A stretch of 25,902 bases of DNA from G963674665 sp964609625. GTDB taxonomy: Bacteria; Desulfobacterota; Desulfovibrionia; Desulfovibrionales; Desulfovibrionaceae. How positions within the stretch are numbered: the first letter of the stretch is position 1; each line of letters opens with the position of its first letter. The DNA is taken from contig CAZSRS010000049.1 of the NCBI GenBank assembly GCA_964609625.1, positions 1-25,902 on the forward strand, given 5' to 3'. The notes under the pieces were generated by a model. That model did no database searches, was not told the DNA's origin, and saw only the letters and a program-made list of their open reading frames with translations. The position numbers and the translations under genes were made by a program. This document shows positions 1-7,393 of the stretch, piece after piece.

Positions 1-2
1 TA

Positions 3-55
3 CTTATTTCATTGCTATTATTCGGAAAATAAGGTCTGTGGGGCGAAACTCCTGT
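3..55 (+). repeat. Left copy of 53-bp perfect terminal inverted repeat
   Basis: Bases 3-55 are the exact reverse complement of 25850-25902 (each paired coordinate sums to 25905). Identity stops abruptly at base 56 (G here, C in the matching position of the other copy), so the inner boundary is sharp. A perfect 53-bp match is longer than most insertion-sequence terminal repeats. The simplest reading is the same end of a longer repeated element, present in opposite orientation on both sides of the window. The outer extent lies beyond the window, and no transposase is visible inside. Confidence 0.9.
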
Positions 56-488
56 GAGAATCAGGAAAAGACTTCAATGATGTTCCAAATCCAGTATGGT
101 AATGCTGTCAATACAGTCGTATGCCGAGAGTTGAAAACGATGAAGTACAGCACTGCCGTCCTCAGACACAAAACAATTATAATAAAAAAGAACAAAAAAA
201 TGGAATTGAAGTTATTGCAGCATTGGCAATGCATCCTCGCATGGTATGGAAAAGTGCATCGTGAACAACCTCCGCGTGGGCATGGGAACTATCCCCAATC
301 TCGGTGCCGGCGGGGAGCGCACGCACGCGGGGCATCTTCATCCTTACGTCGCCACAGGGGAAAGAGAGACGCGGCGCGGTACCGTTGCCAAGACTCTTGC
401 CTTTTTCAAGCAGACTGGCATTATCGGCCGCAAGGGTGCTCCGGCAGCATCTTGGAGCCGTCACCTTGCGTCATTATTCGGAGATGCC
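56..488. other. AT-rich then GC-rich non-coding leader
   Basis: No convincing gene is visible. The first ~180 bases are AT-rich and include a perfect TATAAT at 178-183, but no recognisable -35 box lies at the proper distance. From about 260 onward composition switches to the GC-rich style of the rest of the window. An open frame continues upstream of the response regulator from about 246, but its residues resemble no family and the regulator has its own ribosome-binding site. I therefore treat this stretch as leader or degraded sequence. Confidence 0.4.
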
Positions 489-893
489 ATGAGAATACTT
501 ATCGTTGACGATGATTACAACTCCCGTCTCGTGTTGGAGCGCTTGTTGCAAAAATACGGCGAGTGCCATGTGGAGGACAACGGGAAAAAGGCCGTCGCGG
601 TCTTTGTCCAGGGATTGTTCGAAAACAGGCCCTTTGAGCTGGTCTGCATGGACATCATGATGCCCGAGATGGACGGACAACTGGCGCTGAAAATCATACG
701 CACAGTCGAGGAAAAATGGGGCGTGCAGCCCGGCGACGAAGCCAAGGTGCTGATGGTCAGCGCCCTGGACGACGTCAAGGAGGTCTCCAGGGCCTTTTTC
801 CAGGGCTGCGCCACGGATTACATCGTCAAGCCACTATCCAGGAACGTGTTGATCGACAAGGTCGAGAAGCTGCTTGGAAAGACTTGCGGCTGA
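489..893 (+). CDS. Single-domain (CheY-like) response regulator
   Basis: Predicted cytoplasmic phospho-receiver of 134 aa with no output domain. The acidic pocket is Asp7-Asp8-Asp9, the phospho-acceptor is Asp55 in the string CMDIMMPEMDG, the switch residue is Ser91, and the conserved lysine is Lys114 in the VKPLS motif; all are present, so it should be phosphorylatable. The start is fixed by GGAG at 480-483, five bases before ATG; a longer frame upstream lacks such a site. No histidine kinase is in the window, so its partner is elsewhere. It is separated by 311 bases from the sigma54 activator and there is no evidence that the two are functionally linked. Single-receiver proteins act by binding a partner protein or as phosphorelay intermediates; which applies here cannot be told. 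Confidence 0.88.
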   Translation: MRILIVDDDYNSRLVLERLLQKYGECHVEDNGKKAVAVFVQGLFENRPFELVCMDIMMPEMDGQLALKIIRTVEEKWGVQPGDEAKVLMVSALDDVKEVSRAFFQGCATDYIVKPLSRNVLIDKVEKLLGKTCG

Positions 894-1204
894 GGCAGAA
901 CTGAAAAGATATGCCGATGGAGAAGAACCTTTTGCAAAGAGGCTTTCCCACTCGGGTATCAAGAAAATCTTTCCCTTTGCGGAGGCAAAGGAGATGTCAC
1001 GACGAAAAAGCAAGGAATAACGACACGCACCGCATTTTACACCATCTCGAGTGTGCCCGCTCCGATTGCGCACACTTCGGCTATTAGACCCTTTCTACCA
1101 ACGGGCATCGCGGTACCGGGCTTCGCGGCTTGACGACCAAAGCGCCCCCGCAGTAGGTTGCGATATTCCTCGGAAACCTCGCCAAGCAGTAACCGGAACC
1201 CGCC
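894..1204. other. Intergenic region with two small inverted repeats
   Basis: No gene is supported. A 7-bp stem with a 4-base loop (CCTTTGC-GGAG-GCAAAGG, 974-991) lies 80 bases after the response-regulator stop. It has no T-run on the + strand, so it is not a clear intrinsic terminator. A second inverted repeat, GTGTGC (1051-1056) with GCACAC (1070-1075), has flanks that continue imperfectly as CGA/TTCG. It could be an operator or a leader hairpin for the downstream activator gene. A TTGACG at 1130-1135 has only a poor -10 partner. Confidence 0.35.
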
Positions 1205-2971
1205 ATGCCCGTCCGCAACGACCACGACCAGTGCAGCGCCTTTCTCGACGCCGTGAGCTACGCCGTGGTGGCCATGGACACCGAAGGCCGGGTCCTCTAC
1301 CTCAACCAGCCGGCCAGGGACTTCCTCAGAAGCAGGGGGCGCGACTTCACCTCCTGCGTGGGAGGGCCGGCCGCGACAATCCTGCCCATTGCCACGCCCC
1401 TGGCCTTGCAGGCCATGCGGACCGAGGAATTCGCCGAAGGGCGCGGCCGCATCGTGGACAAGGGCAAGGAGCTGTTCTTCGAGATCACCCCCCTCATGAG
1501 TGAGGGACGTCTGCATGGCGCCGTGATCAGCCTGCAACGGCCCGAGCGCTTCGAGGAAATGGCATGCAAGCTCGACGCCTACCAATCCCTGTCCAAACAG
1601 CTGCAAGTGGTGTTCGACTCCTCCAGCGATGGCATCTGGGTCACTGACGGCGAGGGCGTGATCACCAACGTCAACAGGGCCTCCCTGGAGCTGAACGGGC
1701 TCCGGGGCGAAAACCTCATCGGCAAGAACGTCCAGAGCATCGTGGCTCGTGGCGGCGTGGACCAAGCCGTGACCCTGGAGGTCATGAAGCACAGGCGTCA
1801 GATCAGCCTGATCCAGCACATCAAGAGCACCAACCGCCAGCTTCTGGCCACGGGCACCCCGGTGTTCGACGACAACGGCGAACTCACGCTCGTGGTGGTC
1901 AACGAGCGCGATCTCACGGAGATGAACAACCTGCGGCGCGATTTGGCCATCGCCAGGCAGAGTCAGGAGACCGTGAGCAACGAACTCAAGAGCCTGCTGG
2001 TCCTGGAGCTGGCCGGCAGCGGTATCGTGGCCGAGAGCCGGAGCATGCGCCAGGTCCTGGCCGCGGCCCTGAAACTCGCCCAGCTCAACGTCTCCAACAT
2101 CCTGCTCAGCGGCGAGTCCGGCGTGGGCAAGGGCGTGCTGGCCAAGTTCCTGCACAACAACAGCCGGCGCAAGGAAAAGCCCTTCCTGAGCATCAACTGT
2201 GCCGCGCTCCCCGAGAGCTTGTTCGAGGCGGAACTCTTCGGTTACGAGAGCGGCGCATTCACGGGGGCGCGCGAAGGCGGCCGCATGGGCCTGCTCAACC
2301 TGGCCCAGGACGGCACCCTGTTCATGGACGAGATCGGTGAACTGCCCCTCTCACAACAGGCAAAGCTGCTCACCTGCCTCGACTCGAACGAGTACATGCC
2401 CATCGGCGGATCCAGACCCGAGACCGTGCACTGCTGCCTGATCTTCGCCACCAACAAGGACCTGGAAGCCCTGGTGCGGCAACGCCGCTTCCGCAAGGAC
2501 CTCTTCTACCGGCTCAGTGCCTTCACCCTGCACCTCCCCCCCTTGCGGGGGCGCCGGGAAGACATCTTCGAGCTGGCGCGCAGCTTTCTGGACAAGTGCA
2601 ACGCCGAGTTCCAGACCCGTCGCTACCTGAGCAGGGAGGCCCTGGAGCTGCTGCAGAAACACTCCTTCCAGGGCAATGTCCGGGAACTGCGCTCCCTGAT
2701 CCGCAAGGCCGTGGTCATGAGCGAGGAAGACGATCTGGCCGGCTTTCTGCACCACAGCCTGCACCCCACGACGGAAAATGACGTTGCCGAGGAGCGCACC
2801 CGAACCACCCTGCCCGAGGCCGTGGCCGCGTTGGAGCGAGAGATGCTGCTCAAGGCCAGGGCCATGCACGCCAACACGCGGCAGATGGCCGAATACCTGG
2901 GCGTGAACCAGTCCACGGTGGTGCGCAAGCTGGCCCGGCATGGCCTGAACGAACCTCGGTCCCAGTCCTGA
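1205..2971 (+). CDS. Sigma54-dependent transcriptional activator (PAS-PAS-AAA+-HTH)
   Basis: Enhancer-binding protein of 588 aa that would remodel sigma54-RNA polymerase using ATP. Two PAS-type sensory segments occupy about residues 10-110 and 130-240, with a short predicted coil to about 265. The AAA+ domain has Walker A GESGVGKG (303-310), an intact GAFTGA loop (350-355) that contacts sigma54, Walker B with MDE (374-376), and arginine-finger region around 428-436. A helix-turn-helix at about 555-580 ends the protein. There is no receiver domain, so it is probably triggered by a ligand or protein binding to the PAS region. It sits directly upstream of, and reads toward, a 16-gene catabolic operon preceded by a -24/-12 promoter and three matching palindromes, so it is the likely activator of that operon. 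The first palindrome overlaps its own stop codon. Start ATG at 1205 is chosen for the PAS alignment; its ribosome-binding site is weak. Confidence 0.95.
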   Translation: MPVRNDHDQCSAFLDAVSYAVVAMDTEGRVLYLNQPARDFLRSRGRDFTSCVGGPAATILPIATPLALQAMRTEEFAEGRGRIVDKGKELFFEITPLMSEGRLHGAVISLQRPERFEEMACKLDAYQSLSKQLQVVFDSSSDGIWVTDGEGVITNVNRASLELNGLRGENLIGKNVQSIVARGGVDQAVTLEVMKHRRQISLIQHIKSTNRQLLATGTPVFDDNGELTLVVVNERDLTEMNNLRRDLAIARQSQETVSNELKSLLVLELAGSGIVAESRSMRQVLAAALKLAQLNVSNILLSGESGVGKGVLAKFLHNNSRRKEKPFLSINCAALPESLFEAELFGYESGAFTGAREGGRMGLLNLAQDGTLFMDEIGELPLSQQAKLLTCLDSNEYMPIGGSRPETVHCCLIFATNKDLEALVRQRRFRKDLFYRLSAFTLHLPPLRGRREDIFELARSFLDKCNAEFQTRRYLSREALELLQKHSFQGNVRELRSLIRKAVVMSEEDDLAGFLHHSLHPTTENDVAEERTRTTLPEAVAALEREMLLKARAMHANTRQMAEYLGVNQSTVVRKLARHGLNEPRSQS

Positions 2972-2985
2972 TGCAATAATGCATC
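2970..2985. promoter_or_regulatory. Palindromic operator site 1 (GATGCA-ATAA-TGCATC)
   Basis: Perfect 6-bp half-sites GATGCA/TGCATC around ATAA, starting on the last bases of the activator gene's stop codon. It is the exact reverse complement of site 3. Its centre is about 285 bp upstream of the predicted transcription start, a normal distance for a sigma54 enhancer. Binding by the neighbouring activator is inferred. Confidence 0.7.
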
Positions 2986-3099
2986 GATGTTGCCGCGGCT
3001 GTGTCTCCACTCCGATGACTCGGCAGGGCAACGCTGTGTATTGGCGGAAGAATCCTCCACTCAACCAAGCGTACCCGGTGTTATCAGCGCTCTCCAGCA

Positions 3100-3115
3100 G
3101 ATGCGAAACTGCATC
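3100..3115. promoter_or_regulatory. Palindromic operator site 2 (GATGC-GAAACT-GCATC)
   Basis: Same arrangement as sites 1 and 3, with 5-bp half-sites GATGC/GCATC and a six-base spacer. It is the most divergent of the three because the sixth half-site position is not paired. Centre about 155 bp upstream of the predicted start, 130 bp from site 1 and 57 bp from site 3. Inferred upstream activating sequence. Confidence 0.62.
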
Positions 3116-3156
3116 AGCAAAGATTGTTGTAACTTCGAGCTTTACGTAAATAAACT

Positions 3157-3172
3157 GATGCATTATTGCATC
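3157..3172. promoter_or_regulatory. Palindromic operator site 3 (GATGCA-TTAT-TGCATC)
   Basis: Perfect palindromic half-sites extending to 18 bp if the flanking T/A pair is counted. Centre about 98 bp upstream of the predicted transcription start. With site 1 it is identical on the opposite strand. Inferred binding site for the sigma54 activator encoded just upstream. Confidence 0.7.
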
Positions 3173-3236
3173 AATGCGGTGGTCCAAGAAGCTGCACTCG
3201 CTATCAACACGTTGTAGTCACACAGCAAATAAAAAC

Positions 3237-3252
3237 AGGCAACGTCCTTGCT
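3237..3252 (+). promoter_or_regulatory. Sigma54 (-24/-12) promoter for the catabolic operon
   Basis: The string aGGCAacgtccTTGCT keeps the invariant GG (3238-3239) and GC (3250-3251) with exactly ten bases between them. It also matches GGCA and TTGCT of the consensus. Predicted transcription start is near 3263, about 29 bases before the first permease ATG at 3292. The presence of an enhancer-binding protein gene and three palindromes upstream supports it strongly. The promoter lies inside a longer open frame that begins at 3166, which argues against that earlier start. Confidence 0.82.
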
Positions 3253-3291
3253 AGATATCTACGGTTTACCAATCGCATTGAAAAGGCGTGC

Positions 3292-4164
3292 ATGGGAATG
3301 GAAAATAAAGGTTGGCGACCCTGGGCCCTTTTGTCACCGGCATTGACGGCGGTATTTCTGCTGCTGGTGGTGCCGGTGTGCTTCGTGGTGGTCTACAGTT
3401 TCTGGTTGCGCGCCCCCTCGGGGGCGGACATACCAGCCTTCCAGTTCGGCAACTACGCCAAGTTCTTCGAGGACTTCTTCTACCCCTCCATCCTGCTGCG
3501 CACAATCCGCATCGCCCTGGAGTGCGTGGGCCTGTGCCTGGTCATGGGCTACATCCCGGCCTACTTCTTCTACAGGACCAAGAGCAGGTACAAGGCCCTG
3601 CTCATGCTGCTGATCATGCTGCCCTTCTGGATCAGCTTCATCATCAGGACCATGAGCTGGGTGAACATCCTGGGAGACACCGGGCTCTTGAACCACGCGC
3701 TCCTGCACCTGAGCCTGCTGTCCCAACCCCTGCATCTGCTCTACAACGAGGGCGCGGTGCTCATGGGCCTGATCCAATACCTGCTGCCCTTCATGATCTT
3801 GAACATCTACGTGAGCCTGGAGGGCATCGACAAGCACCTGCACGAGGCTGCCAGGAGCATGGGGTGCAACGAATGGCAGGCCTTTCGGGAGGTGACCCTG
3901 CCCCTGAGCCTGCCCGGGGTCAGCGCCGGATGTCTGCTGGTCTTCGTGCTCACGGCCGGGACCTACCTGCCCCCCATGATCTTGGGCGGTCCTGGTGACG
4001 AGATGATCGCCAATCTGATCTTCAAGCGGGTCATCGGCACGCTGGACTGGCCCTTCGGCTCGGCCATCAGCGTGATGCTGCTCGGGCTGCTCGGGATCAT
4101 CGTCTGGACTTACAACCGCTACCTGGGCATCAACACCATTTTCAAGGCCTTCAAGGGGGCGTGA
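3292..4164 (+). CDS. potB: PotB-type ABC transporter permease
   Basis: Inner-membrane permease of 290 aa, one half of the transmembrane channel of a polyamine-type ABC importer. About six hydrophobic segments are visible, the first at residues 11-37. The EAA loop that docks on the ATPase runs from Glu185-Ala-Ala to about residue 208 and ends in the usual LPLSLPGV-like string. Start ATG 3292 follows AAAGG by about five bases; ATG 3298 is an alternative. An earlier frame start would lie upstream of the sigma54 promoter. It is the first gene of the operon and is followed two bases later by its partner permease. Family assignment is firm. The substrate is not readable: spermidine/putrescine transport is the family's usual role, but the downstream enzymes suggest a basic amino acid. 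Confidence 0.92.
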   Translation: MGMENKGWRPWALLSPALTAVFLLLVVPVCFVVVYSFWLRAPSGADIPAFQFGNYAKFFEDFFYPSILLRTIRIALECVGLCLVMGYIPAYFFYRTKSRYKALLMLLIMLPFWISFIIRTMSWVNILGDTGLLNHALLHLSLLSQPLHLLYNEGAVLMGLIQYLLPFMILNIYVSLEGIDKHLHEAARSMGCNEWQAFREVTLPLSLPGVSAGCLLVFVLTAGTYLPPMILGGPGDEMIANLIFKRVIGTLDWPFGSAISVMLLGLLGIIVWTYNRYLGINTIFKAFKGA

Positions 4165-4166
4165 TC

Positions 4167-4955
4167 ATGCTGAAAATCAGCGGTTGGTCGCTCATCAAGC
4201 TGTATACGATCCTGGTCTACGTGTTCATGTTCGCGCCCATCGTGGTGGTCATCGTGCTCTCCTTCAACCCGCAGCAGTTCGGGTGCTTTCCCATGGAGGG
4301 CTTCAGTTTCAAGTGGTACGTCAAACTGGCGCAGAACGAGACCATCCTGCGGGCTTTCAAGAACTCCCTGATCCTGGGCTCGCTCACGGCGGTGATCACC
4401 ACCGCCGTCGGGGTCATGGCCGCACTGGCCTTCGTGCGTTACGACTTTCCGGGCAAGAACAGTCTGAATACCCTGCTCCTGGCGCCGATCATGATCCCCG
4501 AGGTGGTGCTGGGCGTGGCCCTGCTGCTGTTCATCCGCTGGCTGCAACAGCCCAAGAGCTTCGCCTTGCTGCTCATGGGGCACGTGGTCCTGACCCTGCC
4601 CTACGTGCTGCTCATCGTGCAGGCCAGGCTGGTGGGCATCAAGCGGGTCTACGAGGAGGCGGCCATGTCCCTGGGCGCCAATCCGTTCCAGACATTCAGA
4701 GAAGTGACACTGCCCCTGCTCATGCCGGCCATCCTGGCGGGCATGCTGTTTTCCTTCACCATATCCTTCGACGATATCACGGCAACGCTGTTCTGGGCCA
4801 CGGCGGAAAACCAGACAGTGCCCGTGAAGATCTTCGGCATGCTGCGCAACTCCATCAGCCCGGAGATCAACGCCCTGGGCGCGGTGATGATCCTGCTCAC
4901 CGTGTCCACACCGCTCTTGGCGGGATTTCTGATCCGCAGGTTTGCACGGGGATAG
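4167..4955 (+). CDS. potC: PotC-type ABC transporter permease
   Basis: Second inner-membrane permease, 262 aa, pairing with the upstream PotB-type protein. Hydrophobic segments begin at residue 10, and the EAA loop is at about 164-187 (EEAAMSLGAN followed by TLPLLMPAIL). The SFDD string at 200-203 is typical of PotC-like proteins. I choose ATG 4167 over GTG 4161 because AAGGGGG (4153-4159) is seven bases from the ATG and only one base from the GTG. The gap to the upstream stop is two bases, implying translational coupling. Confidence 0.92.
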   Translation: MLKISGWSLIKLYTILVYVFMFAPIVVVIVLSFNPQQFGCFPMEGFSFKWYVKLAQNETILRAFKNSLILGSLTAVITTAVGVMAALAFVRYDFPGKNSLNTLLLAPIMIPEVVLGVALLLFIRWLQQPKSFALLLMGHVVLTLPYVLLIVQARLVGIKRVYEEAAMSLGANPFQTFREVTLPLLMPAILAGMLFSFTISFDDITATLFWATAENQTVPVKIFGMLRNSISPEINALGAVMILLTVSTPLLAGFLIRRFARG

Positions 4956-4998
4956 GCGCGCCGACCCTTTACCATTTATACTGGAGGAGGATCCATCC

Positions 4999-6144
4999 AT
5001 GAAGAAGCGACTGGAAGCGGTGAGAGAGAAGTACGCAAGCGGCGAATTGTCCCGCCGGGATTTCATCAGGTACATGGCCGTGGCCGGCGCAATGGCCGGT
5101 CTGGCCGGCGGCCCGTTCATGGGAGTGCGGCAGGCCCTGGCCTCCACGTCCATCCGGTTCGACGGCTGGGGAGGCACCACCTCCGAGGCCTTCCGCAAGT
5201 TTGCCTTCGAGCCCTTCACCAAGGCCACGGGTGTCAAGGTCGTGGATGGCGAGTTCGGCGACATGGACGCCTACCTGACCAGGGTCAAGGCCTCCTTTCC
5301 GCCGGGGGGCGAGTTCAACCTGGCGCACCTCAGCGGCGTGTTCGACTACGCCCGCTACGTGGAACTGGGCTACGCCGTGGAGCTGGACGAGAGCAAGATT
5401 CCCAATCTGGCCAAGGTCATGACCGCCATGATCGAACCCTACCGCAAGATTACCAATGGCACACTCTCGGCCGTGCCCTACGACCTGGGACAGACCGGTA
5501 TCGCCTACAACACCAACAAGATCTCCAAGGAAAAGGCCGAGGAACTCGGCGCCTCCCTGCTCTGGGACAAGGAACTGAACGGCAAGCTCGGCAGCTGGGG
5601 CGACTGGCGCACCAACATCTGGTACGCGGCCCTGCACACCGGCCAGAGCCCCAACAACATCACCGACCTTGACGCCGTGTGGGACGCCCTGCGGCAGCAG
5701 GTGCCCATGATCAAGAAGTACTGGGGCTCGGGCGCGGAACTCATGAGCCTGCTGGCCAACGAGGAAATCTTCGCCACCGTGGCCTGGTCCGGCCGGGTTG
5801 CGCACCTGCAGAACGACGGCCACCCCATCGGCTTCCTGGCCCCCAAGGGCTGCTACTCCTGGCAGGAGTGCATCTTCGTGCTCAAGGGGTCGGATCTGGA
5901 CGTGGCTCAGCAGTTGCTGGACTTCATGCTCGCTCCGGAAGCCTCCATCGCCGTGGCCGAGGGCCAGCAGTATCCGCCGAGCCTCGACCCCACCAAGGTT
6001 CCCATGCCCGAATCAGTCATCAAACTGCCCGCCTTCGACCCCTCGGGCAAGCTGGAAGGCTACTTGTTCGCCGATCCCATCTACTGGAACTCCAAGCAGG
6101 TGGAGTGGGCCGAAAAGTGGGACCGCATCATGGCCGGTAGGTAG
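4999..6144 (+). CDS. potD: Extracellular solute-binding protein, PotD/PotF-like, Tat signal
   Basis: Periplasmic substrate-binding protein of 381 aa feeding the PotBC permeases. The N-terminus carries a twin-arginine motif, SRRDFIR, with Arg19-Arg20. A hydrophobic alanine/glycine-rich stretch follows at 25-40, with a probable cleavage after Ala48 (QALA|S), so it appears to be exported folded by Tat. The mature part starts with the strand and Gly-Trp-Gly string usual for family 1 (spermidine/putrescine) binding proteins. Start ATG 4999 has a very strong GGAGGAGG eight bases upstream; an earlier frame start at 4942 would place non-signal residues ahead of the twin arginine. A strong hairpin just after the stop may favour high expression. 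The ligand is unknown. Confidence 0.9.
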   Translation: MKKRLEAVREKYASGELSRRDFIRYMAVAGAMAGLAGGPFMGVRQALASTSIRFDGWGGTTSEAFRKFAFEPFTKATGVKVVDGEFGDMDAYLTRVKASFPPGGEFNLAHLSGVFDYARYVELGYAVELDESKIPNLAKVMTAMIEPYRKITNGTLSAVPYDLGQTGIAYNTNKISKEKAEELGASLLWDKELNGKLGSWGDWRTNIWYAALHTGQSPNNITDLDAVWDALRQQVPMIKKYWGSGAELMSLLANEEIFATVAWSGRVAHLQNDGHPIGFLAPKGCYSWQECIFVLKGSDLDVAQQLLDFMLAPEASIAVAEGQQYPPSLDPTKVPMPESVIKLPAFDPSGKLEGYLFADPIYWNSKQVEWAEKWDRIMAGR

Positions 6145-6175
6145 TTTCCTGGCCTGCTGCAAGAGGACGATTGCA

Positions 6176-6200
6176 CCCCGCCGCGTTCGGCGCGGCGGGG
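6176..6200 (+). promoter_or_regulatory. Strong intra-operon GC hairpin after the binding-protein gene
   Basis: Perfect 10-bp stem CCCCGCCGCG / CGCGGCGGGG with loop TTCGG, in the 90-base gap between the solute-binding protein and the ATPase. It is not followed by a T-run (next bases are CTTCATC). It is therefore more likely to block 3' exonucleases or cause partial termination than to end the operon. This is a common way to make more binding protein than ATPase. Confidence 0.65.
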
Positions 6201-6234
6201 CTTCATCTGAAACCGGAACAGAGAGAGAAGCCGC

Positions 6235-7335
6235 GTGGAGAGCAAAACGCCACCTCCGGCCGTGCAACTCAGAGGTGTCTGCAAGCGCTTCGACAAGGTC
6301 GAGGCCGTGCAGACCACAGACCTGGACATCCAGGAAGGCGCCCTGGTGACCCTGCTGGGGCCCTCGGGTTGCGGCAAGACCACCATCCTGCGCATGGTGG
6401 CGGGCCTGGAAACACCCACCGCCGGGGATATCTATATCAAGGGCAGGCGTGTCAACGACATCCCCATCCACAAGCGCAACCTGGGCATGATCTTCCAGAA
6501 CTACGCCCTGTTTCCCCACAAGACCATCCACGACAACGTGGCCTTCGGCCTCAAGTACCGCGACGTGCCCAAGGCCGAGATCAGGCGCAAGGTGGAAAAG
6601 GCCCTGGAGGTCGTGCGCCTGCCCGGCGTGGAGAGGCGCTACCCCTCCCAACTCTCCGGAGGGCAGCAGCAGCGTATCGCCCTGGCCCGGGCCATCGTCA
6701 TCGAGCCCGACGTCCTGCTCATGGACGAACCCCTCTCGGCCCTGGACGAAAACCTCCGCGAGGACATGCGCCGCGAGATCGACAACCTCCAGCGCTTGCT
6801 CGGCGTCACCACCATCTTCGTCACCCATGACCAGCGCGAGGCCCTGAGCATGTCCGACAGCATCGTGGTCATGAAGGAGGGCAGGATCCTCCAACAAGGC
6901 CCGCCCGAGGAAGTCTACAACATGCCGGTCAACCACTTCGTGGCCGACTTCCTGGGCACCTCCAACTTCCTGCCGGTCACGATCCTGGGCCTGGAGGGCA
7001 CTCTGGTCAAGGTCAGGCTCGACAGCGGCGAGGAGATTCTGGTGAGCCACCCCGGTGAGTGGCAATCCGGCGAAAGGGCTGAGCTGGTCATCCGCGCCCA
7101 GAAATTCGGCATCTACACCATGGACGAACAGGACCAGATCAGCGAGCGCAACGTGCTCAAGGGCAGGATCGTGGACCGCAGTTACATGGGGGGCGAGGTC
7201 ACCTATTTCGTACGCCTGGAAAGCGGCGTGGAACTGCACGCCATCAGCCAGATCAAGCTCCAGGCCCTGCGGATCGGCATGGACGTGCTCATGGAAGTGG
7301 CGCCCAGACGCTGCGGCCTGCTGCACCTGGAATAG
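6235..7335 (+). CDS. potA: PotA-type ABC transporter ATP-binding protein
   Basis: Cytoplasmic ATPase of 366 aa that energises the PotBCD-type importer. The nucleotide-binding domain has Walker A GPSGCGKTT (42-50), Q-loop Gln88 in MIFQNYALFPH, signature LSGGQQQR (140-147), Walker B LLMDEP (161-166) and switch His198. A C-terminal TOBE-like regulatory region covers about 265-365. The start is GTG 6235 with an AGAGAGA purine stretch upstream; no ATG is available before the first conserved strand. It closes the transporter half of the operon; the catabolic enzymes begin 58 bases later. A transporter ATPase in the same transcript as the enzymes supports a dedicated uptake-and-degradation module. 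Confidence 0.94.
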   Translation: MESKTPPPAVQLRGVCKRFDKVEAVQTTDLDIQEGALVTLLGPSGCGKTTILRMVAGLETPTAGDIYIKGRRVNDIPIHKRNLGMIFQNYALFPHKTIHDNVAFGLKYRDVPKAEIRRKVEKALEVVRLPGVERRYPSQLSGGQQQRIALARAIVIEPDVLLMDEPLSALDENLREDMRREIDNLQRLLGVTTIFVTHDQREALSMSDSIVVMKEGRILQQGPPEEVYNMPVNHFVADFLGTSNFLPVTILGLEGTLVKVRLDSGEEILVSHPGEWQSGERAELVIRAQKFGIYTMDEQDQISERNVLKGRIVDRSYMGGEVTYFVRLESGVELHAISQIKLQALRIGMDVLMEVAPRRCGLLHLE

Positions 7336-7393
7336 CGCGATACGGTGTCTGTGGCGCGATGCGGAAGTCATTGCGTGATGCTGAAAACAATCC

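Noticed and set aside
209..232. Possible -24/-12 promoter upstream of the response regulator (TTGGCAATGC...TCGCA)
   Set aside because: The GG and GC elements are 12 bases apart instead of ten, so the spacing is wrong for sigma54.
974..991. Intrinsic terminator after the response regulator
   Set aside because: The stem-loop is short and has no T-run downstream on the + strand, so it is listed only as an inverted repeat.
1130..1159. Sigma70 promoter for the activator gene (TTGACG with TAGGTT)
   Set aside because: Only the -35 resembles consensus; the -10 matches half the positions and spacing is 18, so it is not distinguishable from chance.
3166..3291. Earlier start for the first permease at 3166
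   Set aside because: It would include operator site 3's edge and the sigma54 promoter in coding sequence. ATG 3292 has a ribosome-binding site and precedes the first membrane segment.
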